Positions 6,791-15,649 are shown, numbered from the stretch's first letter. The stretch: DNA of 64,000 bases from Nonomuraea helvata (GCF_039535785.1 NZ_BAAAXV010000008.1:1-64000), one strand, 5' to 3'. Translations and numbers: made by a program. The notes: generated by a model not told the origin, from the sequence alone.

Positions 6791-9292
6791 TCAGCCGGTC
6801 AGCTGGGCTTCCAGGCGGTAGCCGTCCACCGTGACGTACACCTGATCACCAGGCCGGGCGTTCAGGCGCATCAGCACCGGCTGGAGGGAGTCGAAGACCG
6901 GCTGGTGGCCCTGCCAGACCAGGACGATGGCGTTGTCGCCAGGGCCCGTCACCGACAGCAGCGTGCCGGGGCGCATGCCGAGCTGGGCCGCGTACCCCTC
7001 CGGCACCGGCACAGGGCCGCCCCGGAGGTGTTCCGGGGTCACCTCGATGCGCTGCCAGCGGCGCGGGTCCGAGGACGGGCTGGGCAGCGGCGGAGGCGGC
7101 GTGGAAGGGGTGCCCGCCAGGCTGCCGGGGAGCACTGGCGAGCGGCCGCCCGACAGCGCCGACAGCGTGGCCAGCGCGGCGGAGGGGTCGATCGAGTTGG
7201 CCGACGCCGCCGGGATGGGCTGGCCGCCCCGGTGGTGGTGGCCGTTGGCTCCGGGCGTGCGGCGGGGCAGGGGCTGGGCGGGCGACGGGGCCGAGGCGGC
7301 GGTGTCGGGGCCGGTCTCCGGGGGCAGGGCGTCGAGCCAGGCCTTGGCGGAGTGGGCGCGGATGCCCAGCTCGGCCATCAGCTCCACGACGTCCGCGTCG
7401 GGCGGGCTGGCGGCCAGCAGCTGCCTCGTACGTGCCTGCAGGCCGTACATGTCGCCCACGACCAGCCAGCCGTCCTGGAGGCGGCGGTCGGGCATGAGCG
7501 TCACCAGCACGCGCCAGAGCGGGGTACGCAGTGAGGGCACCATCACGGGGTGGGCCGGGTCGGCGCCGATGAGCTGGTCCTCGGTGGCCGCCGCGCCGAG
7601 CCACTCGGTCAGGCGGAACATGTGCCCCGTGACCGGTGCGGACTCCGAGGAGCGCAGCCAGTTCAGCACCCGCTCCTCGGCGGTGCGCTGCGCCTGGGAG
7701 AGCGCCTCCCTCTCCACCAGCATCTTGTGGGCCAGCGTGCGCAGGCTCACCGGATCCTGGGCGAACAGCCGGTGCACGGCCACGGCCAGCTCCAGCTTGT
7801 CCAGGCTGCGGAACAGGCTGTCCACGACCCGGACCATCGCGTGGTCGGTGTCGGAGGGCACGGAACCGCCGGAGGGCGCGCCGGGTGCGGGCGTCGGATA
7901 ACGCGAAGGGCCGCCGGCCTTGGAGTTGTCCCCCGTGCCGGGAACGGCGGGCATCGAGCCGGTGCTTGGGCCGCCGCCAGGGATGGCGGGCATCGAGCCG
8001 GTGCTTGGGCCGCCGCCGGGGACGGCGGGCATCGAGCCGGTGCTTGGGCCGCCGCCGGGGACGGCGGGCATCGAGCCGGTTGCCGGGCCGCTGGACGTGG
8101 TTCCTGGGACGGCGGGCATCGACCCGGTGCCAGGGCCGCCGCCGGAAATGGCGGGCATCGACCCGGTCGAGGGGCCGCCGGACATCGGGCCGGCATCCGG
8201 GCGGCCGGGCTGCGGGCCCGACGGGCGTTGCGGAAGGCGTTCGGACTGGCCGGGGGCCGGGCGCTGCGGCAGGCCCTCGCCCGCGAAGCTCTGGCGCGGG
8301 CCGCCGCCCTGGGACTCTGCCGGGCCAGAGCCGCCCTGCGCGGGGAACGCCCCCGTCTGCCGCTGTGGCCCGCTGTCCGTGGACTGCTGCGCCGGGAAAG
8401 GGCCGCTCTGGCGGTCAGAGGGCGGCTGCTGCCCTGGAAGGGGGTCGCCCTGCTGTGCAGGGAAGGAGCCGGTCTGGCGATCCGACGGCCGCTGCGTGGG
8501 GGAGGAGCCGGGCTGGTGCTGTTGGGCGGGGTCGGAGGACTGAGCGGCGAAGGACCCGGTCTGGACGCCCGAGGGCGGCCCCGAGGACGGCCCCGAGGAC
8601 GGCCCCGAGGACGGCAGGGCCGGGAACGAGCCCGTCTGGCGCTGCGGGTCGCCGTCCGGGGACAGGGAGGCGGCCTGGCCCTGGTTCGCGAACGGGCCGG
8701 TGGCACCCTGCCGCTGCCCTGAGTCCTGGGCCGTGGAGCCGCCCAGGGCGGCGAACGTGCCGGTCTGTGGCCCTCCGTCCGGCTGGGCCGGGAAGGAGCC
8801 CGTGCCCCGGGGCGAAACGTGGAGCGGTCGGGTGACCTCGGGATGCTCGGCCGTGACCGGGGCCTCCCGCTGGGCCGGGATGCGGCCGAGGATCTCGCGG
8901 AAGACCGACCCGATCACCGCCTCCGGCGTCGCCGACGGCGTGCCCAGGTCGCTGGGGGACAGGCGGCGCAGCCGCTGCCAGCCGCCGAGCCCCGTGATCG
9001 CCGTACGGGTGGCCTCCGGCCAGCCCGGCAGCGCCGGGTCGACGTGATGAACGGTCAGCGCCGGCAGCAGGTCGGACAGCGGCAGATGGTCCCAGCGAGA
9101 GGAGGCCAGCCGCGCCAGACGTTCGCAGATCCAGTCGAGCCCCGCCGTGCCGAGCGCCCTCGAGAGCGCGAGCGAGGACCACCACCCCGCAGGAAGACGC
9201 GGATCACCCAGCGCCTCGGCCACCTGTTGTGGGCGGCTCCAGCGCAGCGCAGGGACCAGGTCGCTCAGGCAGATCGATGACTCGACTTCCAT
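6791..9292 (-). CDS. Large repeat-rich protein of unknown function
   Basis: 833 residues; I do not recognise the family as a whole. Residues 1-~150 are helical and end in a stretch shaped like an HhH/alpha-CTD fold (AITGLGGWQRLRRLSPSDLG), a weak resemblance only. Residues ~160-470 are disordered and rich in Gly/Pro/Gln/Ser. They hold many copies of TG(S/A/T)FPAQ-like motifs and then six tandem GGGPSTGSMPA(V/I)P units. Residues ~490-690 are a second helical domain (SLRTLAHKMLVEREALSQAQ...). After another linker, the C-terminal ~90 residues look like a compact beta domain ending YVTVDGYRLEAQLTG. No signal peptide or membrane segment is seen, so it is probably cytoplasmic. The ATG at 9292 lies 6 nt after a minus-strand TAAGGT box, so it is possibly leaderless. 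It could be a scaffold or a regulator. Confidence 0.8.
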   Translation of the reverse strand: MEVESSICLSDLVPALRWSRPQQVAEALGDPRLPAGWWSSLALSRALGTAGLDWICERLARLASSRWDHLPLSDLLPALTVHHVDPALPGWPEATRTAITGLGGWQRLRRLSPSDLGTPSATPEAVIGSVFREILGRIPAQREAPVTAEHPEVTRPLHVSPRGTGSFPAQPDGGPQTGTFAALGGSTAQDSGQRQGATGPFANQGQAASLSPDGDPQRQTGSFPALPSSGPSSGPSSGPPSGVQTGSFAAQSSDPAQQHQPGSSPTQRPSDRQTGSFPAQQGDPLPGQQPPSDRQSGPFPAQQSTDSGPQRQTGAFPAQGGSGPAESQGGGPRQSFAGEGLPQRPAPGQSERLPQRPSGPQPGRPDAGPMSGGPSTGSMPAISGGGPGTGSMPAVPGTTSSGPATGSMPAVPGGGPSTGSMPAVPGGGPSTGSMPAIPGGGPSTGSMPAVPGTGDNSKAGGPSRYPTPAPGAPSGGSVPSDTDHAMVRVVDSLFRSLDKLELAVAVHRLFAQDPVSLRTLAHKMLVEREALSQAQRTAEERVLNWLRSSESAPVTGHMFRLTEWLGAAATEDQLIGADPAHPVMVPSLRTPLWRVLVTLMPDRRLQDGWLVVGDMYGLQARTRQLLAASPPDADVVELMAELGIRAHSAKAWLDALPPETGPDTAASAPSPAQPLPRRTPGANGHHHRGGQPIPAASANSIDPSAALATLSALSGGRSPVLPGSLAGTPSTPPPPLPSPSSDPRRWQRIEVTPEHLRGGPVPVPEGYAAQLGMRPGTLLSVTGPGDNAIVLVWQGHQPVFDSLQPVLMRLNARPGDQVYVTVDGYRLEAQLTG
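7941..8183 (-). repeat. 39-bp tandem repeat (six units) encoding GGGPSTGSMPAVP
   Basis: Units on the + strand: 7941-7979, 7980-8018, 8019-8057, 8058-8105 (48 bp, with a 9-bp insertion), 8106-8144 and 8145-8183. The first three are nearly identical and the outer copies diverge. All keep the frame of the surrounding gene, so this is a coding minisatellite whose copy number may vary between strains. Confidence 0.85.
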
Positions 9293-9375
9293 CGGCGGAC
9301 CTTATCCTCCCCAGTGGGCCGCGTGGTGCTGGCCGTAACGCGTGTGGCTAATGGTGCAGCTTACGCGGCAAGCTA

Positions 9376-10305
9376 TCAATCAGTGTGAATAGGGTAAAGA
9401 CGGTTCAGATCCAAACCGTACCGTGGCCGACCGCCCACCTGGGCCACACATTCGGCACCAGCACGGCAACCTGCCTCCAAAGCCGCCTCTTCGCTGACAC
9501 CCTGCAAAGTTCCTGTGAGGAAGCCGGCGGCGAACGCGTCACCCGCCCCCGTCGAGTCCACGACCTCGGCGGACACCCCCGCGGCCGTCGCGATGATCTC
9601 GCCGTCCACGGCGGCCATCGCGCCCTGTGCTCCGAGCTTCACGACCGCTGTGCCGTAAGTCTCACTCAAAAGTACGGCGGCGCCCTCCGCGGTGGTGGCG
9701 CCGGTCAGCAGGAGGGCCTCGTCGAGGTTCGGCAGGATCAGCCCGGCGGGGGCGGACTCGCGGAGGAACCGTTCGACGCCGAAGTCGCGCAGCGGGCCGG
9801 TGGAGGCCGGGTCGAGGCTGATCGCGATCCCGGCGGCCGCCGCCTCGGCCATCGCCCGCCGGGCCAGCCGCAGCCCGGCGTCGGCGAACATCACGTAGCC
9901 GGACAGGTGGAGCCGCGCGACGCCGTCGAGCAGGGCAGGGTCCCAGTCGGCCTCGGAGATCAGGCCGCCGGCGCCGCGGTTGGTGAGCATCGTACGCTCG
10001 CCGGTCCTGTCCACCATCGCGATCACGACCGCGGTCGGGCGGTCGGGATCGACGGTGATGTGCGTGCGCACGCCCGTCCTGGCCAGTTCGGTGGTGTGCC
10101 ACTCGCTGCTGTCGTAGCCGAGCCGGGCCAGCAGGCGCACGTCGGCGCCGAGGCGGGCGGCCCAGGCGGCGGTGTTCGCGCCTGAGCCGCCGGGGCGCAG
10201 GACGATGTCGGCGGCCGTGTCGGTGCCCGACGTGACCGGCGAGCCGTGCAACGCCACCACGTCGGTGACCACGTCACCGACGACCAGGAGGGCGTTGCCC
10301 GTCAC
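9376..10305 (-). CDS. psuK: PfkB-family sugar kinase, probably pseudouridine kinase
   Basis: 309 residues, a PfkB/ribokinase-fold kinase. Near the N-terminus is RPGGSGANTAAWAARLGADV (PfkB signature 1 region). DSTGAGDAFAAGF near residue 255 is signature 2, with the catalytic Asp and the anion hole. The partner gene upstream is pseudouridine-5'-phosphate glycosidase, and its stop overlaps this start (ATG 10305, stop 10302-10304). That makes pseudouridine the likely substrate: PsuK phosphorylates it and PsuG splits the product into uracil and ribose 5-phosphate. The function comes from context; the fold alone would also fit a ribokinase or adenosine kinase. No pseudouridine transporter is next to it. 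Confidence 0.85.
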   Translation of the reverse strand: MTGNALLVVGDVVTDVVALHGSPVTSGTDTAADIVLRPGGSGANTAAWAARLGADVRLLARLGYDSSEWHTTELARTGVRTHITVDPDRPTAVVIAMVDRTGERTMLTNRGAGGLISEADWDPALLDGVARLHLSGYVMFADAGLRLARRAMAEAAAAGIAISLDPASTGPLRDFGVERFLRESAPAGLILPNLDEALLLTGATTAEGAAVLLSETYGTAVVKLGAQGAMAAVDGEIIATAAGVSAEVVDSTGAGDAFAAGFLTGTLQGVSEEAALEAGCRAGAECVAQVGGRPRYGLDLNRLYPIHTD

Positions 10306-11228
10306 GATCGTGCCCAGGACAGGGCGATCTGGGCGGCCAGGGCGGTGTTGCCGCGCACGGCGGCCAGGTTGGCCTCCAGGGAGGCGCCGGCGGTGCCGTC
10401 GACCAGGTACGAGAGCAGGAACGGCGTGATCGCCTGCCCCTTGACGCCCTCGCGCTCCGCGGCGGCCAGCGCCTCGGCCAGCACCCGGTCATGGAGCTCC
10501 GGGTCGAGCTGCTGGTCCTCGGGGACCGGGTTGGCGACGATCAGCGCCGTCTCCTGGCCGCCGAGCGCGTCCTGACCGCGCATGATCGCCGCCGCCTCGT
10601 CGGGCGACTCGATCCGCCAGTCGATCGGCAGGCCGGAGGAGTGCAGGTAGAAGCCGGGGAAGGTGTCCGTACGGTATCCCGCCACGGTCACGCCGCGCGT
10701 CTCGAGGCGCTGGAGCGTCGCCGGCACGTCGAGGATCGACTTGACGCCGGCGCAGACGACCGTGATGCGGGTACGCGCCAGCGTGTCGAGGTCGGCCGAC
10801 TCGTCCTGGTCCTCGGTCCATCCGCGGTGCACGCCGCCGAGCCCGCCGGTGGCGAAGATCCGGATGCCGGCGCGGGCGGCCAGGAACGACGTGGCGGACA
10901 CGGTCGTCGCGCCGCTGGCCTTGAGCGCCGCGGCCACGGGCAGGTCCCGCTGCCCCAGCTTGCGCAGGCCGGGCTCGCCGGCGATGCGCTCCAGCTCCAC
11001 CTCGTTCAGGCCGATGCGGGGTACGCCGTCCAGCACGGCGATCGTGGCCGGCACGGCGCCCGCGGCCCGTACGACGCCCTCCAGCTCGCGCGCCACCTCG
11101 AGGTTGCGCGGCTGCGGCAGCCCGTGGGAAATGATCGTGGACTCCAGGGCCACGACGGGCGCGCCACTCGCCAGGGCCTCGGCGACCTCGTCAGACGGCT
11201 GGAGAACGGAGTCGGGGGTGCTGCGCAT
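10302..11228 (-). CDS. psuG: Pseudouridine-5'-phosphate glycosidase
   Basis: 308 residues, the normal PsuG length. The family is recognisable throughout: PVVALESTIISHGLPQPRN at the N-terminus, AVLDGVPRIGLNEVELE, DLPVAAALKASGATTVSATS (with an active-site Lys), IFATGGLGGVHRG, VVCAGVKSILDVPATLQRLE (with the Schiff-base-type Lys), and GYRTDTFPGFY. It reversibly splits the C-C glycosidic bond of pseudouridine 5'-phosphate. A Shine-Dalgarno AAGGAG is 12 nt upstream of ATG 11228, and a TAAAAT-like -10 box (rc of 11279-11284) lies about 50 nt upstream. It is the first gene of the psuG-psuK pair. Confidence 0.95.
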   Translation of the reverse strand: MRSTPDSVLQPSDEVAEALASGAPVVALESTIISHGLPQPRNLEVARELEGVVRAAGAVPATIAVLDGVPRIGLNEVELERIAGEPGLRKLGQRDLPVAAALKASGATTVSATSFLAARAGIRIFATGGLGGVHRGWTEDQDESADLDTLARTRITVVCAGVKSILDVPATLQRLETRGVTVAGYRTDTFPGFYLHSSGLPIDWRIESPDEAAAIMRGQDALGGQETALIVANPVPEDQQLDPELHDRVLAEALAAAEREGVKGQAITPFLLSYLVDGTAGASLEANLAAVRGNTALAAQIALSWARS

Positions 11229-11476
11229 GTGTGTTTTGTGCTCCTTGAGCGGTCTTGGGCTGTTAGGGCGAACGGCGAATTTTACGCGATTTGTTCAGAA
11301 CACGGCACGCTGCGGCGCTGGTCGGACGGCGGTCCACCTGAGGATCACACGAGCGGTGCCGCCCACGCCAGCGACCCGCCAGCGCCCGGGAGGCCCAGGT
11401 GGCCGGCGTGCGACGCCCGGCCGGCCGGGCCGCGTGAGGACCGGCAGACGCCGGGAGAAATGTCCGGCTGTGGGCG

Positions 11477-11507
11477 TTGACGGGTGGTGCCGGGTCGGTC
11501 GTAGGGT
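11477..11507 (+). promoter_or_regulatory. Strong leaderless promoter of the FAD oxidoreductase
   Basis: TTGACG (11477-11482), a 19-nt spacer, then TAGGGT (11502-11507), with ATG 11514 6 nt after the -10 box and no Shine-Dalgarno sequence. This is a good match to the actinobacterial vegetative promoter and fixes the start of the next gene. The rest of 11229-11476 shows only psuG upstream signals. Confidence 0.6.
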
Positions 11508-11513
11508 GCGGGA

Positions 11514-13022
11514 ATGGGTTCGTATGACGTGGTCGTGGCCGGAGGCGGGCACAACGGGTTGGTGGCGGCCGCTTACCTGGCCCGGGCCGGGCGCAGCGTG
11601 CTGGTGCTGGAGCGGCAGGACCACGTGGGCGGCCTGGCGATCTCCGCGCGGGCCTTCCCGGGCGTCGACGTACGGCTGTCGCGCTACTCCTACCTGGTCA
11701 GCCTCCTCCCATCCAGGATCGCCCGCGATCTCGGGCTCGACCTGGAGCTGCGCCGCCGCCGCTACGCCTCGTACACCCCCAAAGGCGACACCGGGCTGCT
11801 CGTCGACAACGAGGACGCGCGGGCGACGGCGGCCTCGTTCGCGCGCGTCACCGGCGGCGAGGCCGACCACAAGGCGTGGCAGGACTTCTACGGCCTGACC
11901 GCGCACGTGGCGCGGGCCCTCGCGCCCACGCTGCTCGAACCCCTTCTCTCCGCCTCCGAGGTCGAGCGGCTCGTCGGGCCCGAGGCGTGGCGTGACCTGT
12001 TCCGGCAGCCGATCGGCCGGACCGTGGCCGAGCGGTTCGGCGACGACACCGTGCGCGGCGTCGTGCTCACCGACGCGCTGATCGGCACGTTCGCCGACCC
12101 CGCCACCGACCTGCTGGCCAACCGCTGTTTCCTCTACCACGTGATCGGCGACGGCACCGGCGAGTGGAACGTCCCCGTCGGCGGCATGGGCGCCGTCTCT
12201 GGGGCGCTCGAGGCCGCGGCCAGGCAGGCGGGCGCCGAGATCAGGACCGGGGCCGAGATCGTCGGGATCTCGCCGTCCGGCGAGGTCACGTTCGCGGCCG
12301 GGGACGGCGAGCACACGGTGAACGGCGGGCACGTGCTGGTCAACCTGCCGCCCGCCGTGCTCGACCGGGTGCTGCGCCGTCCCGCGACGGTGCCCGAGGG
12401 GGCGCAGCTCAAGGTCAACATGGTGCTGACGAGGCTGCCTCGGCTGAAGGACGCGTCCGTGGATCCCCGGGCGGCCTTCAGCGGTACGTTCCACATCAAC
12501 GAGGGACGCGACCAGCTCGACACGGCATATCAACAGGCGGTAAGAGGGCAAATCCCGGAATTGCCCCCGGCGGAGGTCTATTGCCATTCGCTGACTGACC
12601 CGTCCATTCTCGGCCCCGAGCTCCGAGGCAGGGCCGAGACGATGACGCTCTTCGGCCTCCACATGCCAGCCCGACTTTTCCGGAAAAATCCAGAAGACGC
12701 CAGAAAAGCGGCATTGGCGGCCACCTTCGCGTCCGTCAACTCCGTCCTGGCGGAGCCCATCGAGGAATGCCTGCTCAAGGCCCCCGACGGCACCCCGTGC
12801 GTCGAGGTCAGAACCCCCGTGGACCTCGAAAGGGAGGCCGGGCTTCCGGGCGGCCACATTTTCCACACCGACCTGAGCTGGCCGTACGCGGAGGAAGGTG
12901 GGAGATGGGGCGTGGAGACCGAGCATGAACGCATCCTGATATGCGGCGCGAGCGCCCGCCGGGGCGGCGGCGTGAGCGGAATCGCCGGGCACAACGCGGC
13001 CATGTCGGTGCTGGGGCGCTGA
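11514..13022 (+). CDS. Phytoene-desaturase-like FAD-dependent oxidoreductase
   Basis: 502 residues. The N-terminus is a Rossmann dinucleotide-binding motif, VVVAGGGHNGLVAAAYLARAG, with ERQDHVGGLA after it. PVGGMGAVSGALEAAARQAG follows in the middle, as in carotenoid-desaturase/PYROXD2-like amine oxidoreductases. The C-terminus GGVSGIAGHNAAMSVLG is the second FAD-contact region. The substrate is unknown, and no carotenoid genes are near, so I do not call it a phytoene desaturase. The last third (about 12520-12850) has visibly more A/T than its surroundings. A TetR gene faces it with 13 nt between their 3' ends. Confidence 0.85.
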   Translation: MGSYDVVVAGGGHNGLVAAAYLARAGRSVLVLERQDHVGGLAISARAFPGVDVRLSRYSYLVSLLPSRIARDLGLDLELRRRRYASYTPKGDTGLLVDNEDARATAASFARVTGGEADHKAWQDFYGLTAHVARALAPTLLEPLLSASEVERLVGPEAWRDLFRQPIGRTVAERFGDDTVRGVVLTDALIGTFADPATDLLANRCFLYHVIGDGTGEWNVPVGGMGAVSGALEAAARQAGAEIRTGAEIVGISPSGEVTFAAGDGEHTVNGGHVLVNLPPAVLDRVLRRPATVPEGAQLKVNMVLTRLPRLKDASVDPRAAFSGTFHINEGRDQLDTAYQQAVRGQIPELPPAEVYCHSLTDPSILGPELRGRAETMTLFGLHMPARLFRKNPEDARKAALAATFASVNSVLAEPIEECLLKAPDGTPCVEVRTPVDLEREAGLPGGHIFHTDLSWPYAEEGGRWGVETEHERILICGASARRGGGVSGIAGHNAAMSVLGR

Positions 13023-13035
13023 TCCGTCCGGAGCG

Positions 13036-13593
13036 TCAGTCCTCCGAGATCAGCTTCATGGCCACCTCCATGGCCACGGCCTGCCGCTCCGACTCCGGCA
13101 CGTCCATGTCGATGGGGAACGCCACGCTCCCCATGATCACCGCGACCACCGCCAGCCGCGCCTCGAACCGCCGTACCGGACTCGCGTTCGGCACCTCAAG
13201 CAGCGACACCATCTTGAGCATCTCGGCCCGCATCCGCTCGCCGGTCGGCACCTCCTGCATCACGCCCTGATTCACCTGCGCGAACTTGACCAGAGGCTGC
13301 CACTGGTCCTCGAGCAGCTCGCCGATCCGCCGCAGGATCTCCCGCCTGGCCTCGGCGGTCCTGGGCTGCTCGCGACCCCACTCCACCAGCTCCTCGAGCG
13401 ACGAGAGCAGCCCCTCCACGACGCTGGCCAGGATCGCCTCCTTGGTACGGAAGTGGTAGTAGAGCGCCGGCCTGGTGATCTCCAGCCGCTCCGCCACCTC
13501 CTGCAGCGTGGTCTGCTCGTATCCCCGCTCGGCGAACAGCTCCAGCGCCACCTGCTGGATCCGGTCCTTGGTGTCCGTCCGCCGCCCTGCCAT
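13036..13593 (-). CDS. TetR-family transcriptional regulator
   Basis: 185 residues. The N-terminal helix-turn-helix is typical: RIQQVALELFAERGYEQTTL then EVAERLEITRPALYYHFRTKEAIL; the rest is the ligand-binding domain. It is divergent from the cytochrome P450 gene. The 87-nt gap holds a CTTACTT/AAGTAAG palindrome over the P450 -10 box, so it most likely represses itself and the P450 and is released by a small molecule. The ATG at 13593 has GGGAG a few bases upstream. Confidence 0.93.
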   Translation of the reverse strand: MAGRRTDTKDRIQQVALELFAERGYEQTTLQEVAERLEITRPALYYHFRTKEAILASVVEGLLSSLEELVEWGREQPRTAEARREILRRIGELLEDQWQPLVKFAQVNQGVMQEVPTGERMRAEMLKMVSLLEVPNASPVRRFEARLAVVAVIMGSVAFPIDMDVPESERQAVAMEVAMKLISED

Positions 13594-13607
13594 GCCGCTC
13601 CCATCAC

Positions 13608-13649
13608 TTGACGATCGGCCTCGCGATCACTTACTTTCGCGTAAGTAAG
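13608..13649 (+). promoter_or_regulatory. P450 promoter with overlapping TetR-type operator
   Basis: TTGACG (13608-13613), 18 nt, TACTTT (13632-13637). Over the -10 box lies the inverted repeat CTTACTT (13630-13636), 6 nt, AAGTAAG (13643-13649), with a second, overlapping symmetry CTTAC/GTAAG (13630-13634 and 13641-13645). This is the expected place for repression by the divergent TetR protein. Confidence 0.55.
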
Positions 13650-13680
13650 CAATGCGATCCGGCTTATAGGGAGCAAGACT

Positions 13681-14883
13681 ATGGCTCAGACCTTCCCCGT
13701 CCAGCGCACCTGCCCCTTCGCGCCCCCGCCCGAGTACGAACGGATGCGCGAGGACGCCCCGCTCGTGCGGGTCTCACTCCCCGGCGGTGACGTGTGGCTG
13801 GTCACCAGGCTCGCCGAGGCCAAGCAGGTCCTGTCGGGCACGGGCATCAGCACCAACCCGGAGACCCCCGGCCACCCCCACTGGGCACTCCAACCGGAGC
13901 CGCCGACGCCGGAGGAGCGGGCCGCGATGCGGGCGTTCGCGATCGGCCACTTCATCGACCTCGACCCGCCGGAGCACGGCAGGTTCCGGCGGCTGCTCAT
14001 CCCCGAGTTCACCGTCAGGCGCATGAAGGAGCTGCGGCCCGGCATCCAGCGCATCACCGACGAGCTCATCGACGACATGCTGGCCAAGGGCGACGAGGCG
14101 GAGCTGGTGGAGGCGTTCGGGCTGGCGCTGCCGTCGCTGGTCATCTGCCAGCTGCTCGGGGTCCCGTACGAGGACCGCGAGTTCTTCCAGTCGCGCACCC
14201 GGCAGGCCCTGTCGAACTTCGACGACCCGGACGTGAGCCGCGCCGCGATGATGGAGATCAGGGAGTTCCTCGACGGCCTGGTCACCAAGGTCGAGCCGCA
14301 GCCCGGGGACGACCTGCTCGGGCGGCTGATCCAGAGCGGGCAGCTCACCCACGACGAGCTCGTGGGCGTGATCTTCCTGCTGCTCGTCGCCGGTCACGAG
14401 ACCACCGCCAACATGGTCCCGCTCGCCGCCCTCACCCTCATGCGCCACCCGGACCAGCTCGCCACGCTGCGCGCGAACCCGGACAAGTGGCCCATGGCGG
14501 TGGACGAGCTGCTGCGCTACCACTCCGTGGTGGACTGGGTGGCGTTCGACCGGGTGGCCACCGAGGACCAGGAGATCGGCGGGCAGCTCGTCAGGAAGGG
14601 CGAGGGCATCTTCGTGCTCGGAGCCTCCGCCAACAGGGACGAGCGGGCGTTCGAGCGGCCGGACGAGTTCGACGTCGGGCGCGGGGCCCGCCACCACGTC
14701 GCGTTCGGGTACGGTGTGCACCAGTGCCTGGGCCAGAACCTGGCCAGGGCCGAGATGGAGATCGCGCTGCGCACGCTGTTCGAGCGCATCCCCGGCCTGC
14801 GGGTCACGGTGCCCGACGAGGAGCTGCCGATGAAGGGCGACGGGCCCATCTTCGGCCTCAAGGCGGTGCCTGTCGCGTGGTGA
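13681..14883 (+). CDS. Cytochrome P450
   Basis: 400 residues, a soluble bacterial class I P450. The I-helix has AGHETT (about 239-244), the K-helix ExxR is ELLRY, and the haem loop FGYGVHQCLGQNLAR has the thiolate ligand at Cys349. The FIDLDPPEHGRFRRLL stretch is typical of actinomycete CYP105/CYP107-like enzymes. It inserts an oxygen atom into a small molecule using ferredoxin/reductase electrons; no ferredoxin gene is adjacent. The ATG at 13681 follows AGGGAG (13668-13673). The TetR operator suggests substrate-inducible expression, possibly for detoxification. Confidence 0.95.
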   Translation: MAQTFPVQRTCPFAPPPEYERMREDAPLVRVSLPGGDVWLVTRLAEAKQVLSGTGISTNPETPGHPHWALQPEPPTPEERAAMRAFAIGHFIDLDPPEHGRFRRLLIPEFTVRRMKELRPGIQRITDELIDDMLAKGDEAELVEAFGLALPSLVICQLLGVPYEDREFFQSRTRQALSNFDDPDVSRAAMMEIREFLDGLVTKVEPQPGDDLLGRLIQSGQLTHDELVGVIFLLLVAGHETTANMVPLAALTLMRHPDQLATLRANPDKWPMAVDELLRYHSVVDWVAFDRVATEDQEIGGQLVRKGEGIFVLGASANRDERAFERPDEFDVGRGARHHVAFGYGVHQCLGQNLARAEMEIALRTLFERIPGLRVTVPDEELPMKGDGPIFGLKAVPVAW

Positions 14884-14885
14884 TC

Positions 14886-14940
14886 CTCATGAAACGCGGA
14901 TGAGTGCGTTTATCAGGTTCTCATGATGAGCCTCTAGCGT
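14886..14940 (+). promoter_or_regulatory. Regulatory region of the two-component operon
   Basis: Two related dyads sit here: CTCAT-N9-ATGAG (14886-14904) and the tight CTCATGATGAG (14920-14930). They are followed by a TAGCGT -10 box (14935-14940) 7 nt before ATG 14948. The dyads share half-sites and could bind the OmpR-type regulator for autoregulation. The leaderless start is inferred. Confidence 0.4.
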
Positions 14941-14947
14941 TTGTCCC

Positions 14948-15649
14948 ATGAGTGAGTCCGCACGGTTGCTGGTGGTGGACGACGAGCCCGCGTTGCGCGA
15001 GGCGTTGCAGTCGAGCCTGGAGTTCGAGGGCTACCAGGTCGTCACGGCCAACGACGGGCAGGCGGCACTTGAGGCGCTGGCGCAGGAGTCCTACGACGCG
15101 GTGCTGCTCGACGTCATGATGCCCAGGCTCGACGGCCTGACCGCGTGCCGCCGGCTGCGGGCGTCCGGCAACCACATCCCGGTTCTCATGCTCACGGCCC
15201 GCGACGCCGTGGGCGACCGGGTGTCGGGGCTCGACGCGGGGGCCGACGACTACCTGGTCAAGCCGTTCGAGCTGGACGAGCTGCTGGCCCGCGTCCGCGC
15301 GCTGCTGCGGCGGGGCGCGCTGACCGTGCCCACCCCCGACGGCGGCGACGCCCTCACGTACGGCGACATGCGCATGGACCTGGCCACCAGGGAGGTCACG
15401 CGGGGCGATCGCAGGCTCGACCTGACGAGGACCGAATACCTGCTGATGGAGCTGTTCCTGTCGCATCCGCGCCAGGTGCTGACCAGGGACCAGATCCTCA
15501 GCGAAGTCTGGGGGTTCGACTTCGAGCCGACGTCCAACTCGCTCGACGTCTACGTGATGTACCTGCGGCGCAAGACCGAGGCCGGGGGCGAGCCCCGCGT
15601 GATCCACACGGTGCGCGGGGTGGGGTACGTGCTGCGGGCCACGCCGTGA
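14948..15649 (+). CDS. OmpR-family response regulator
   Basis: 233 residues. The receiver domain has the acidic pair D11/D12, the phospho-acceptor Asp55 in AVLLDVMMP, and Lys in DDYLVKPFE. The C-terminus is an OmpR/PhoB winged helix (LDLTRTEYLLMELFLSHPRQ ... RRKTEAGGEPRVIHTVRGVG). It overlaps the histidine kinase gene by 4 bases (GTGA, 15646-15649), so the two are a coupled pair. The MprA-like sequence and the downstream glycosyltransferases suggest an envelope-stress or cell-surface role, by inference. Confidence 0.96.
   Translation: MSESARLLVVDDEPALREALQSSLEFEGYQVVTANDGQAALEALAQESYDAVLLDVMMPRLDGLTACRRLRASGNHIPVLMLTARDAVGDRVSGLDAGADDYLVKPFELDELLARVRALLRRGALTVPTPDGGDALTYGDMRMDLATREVTRGDRRLDLTRTEYLLMELFLSHPRQVLTRDQILSEVWGFDFEPTSNSLDVYVMYLRRKTEAGGEPRVIHTVRGVGYVLRATP

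Noticed and set aside
7941..8183. Possible CRISPR array from regular 39-bp repeats
   Set aside because: There are no spacers: units are directly adjacent, in frame, and encode a peptide repeat; no cas genes are present.
11514..13022. Carotenoid desaturase
   Set aside because: The fold matches, but there is no crtB, crtE or other carotenoid gene nearby and the family is broad.
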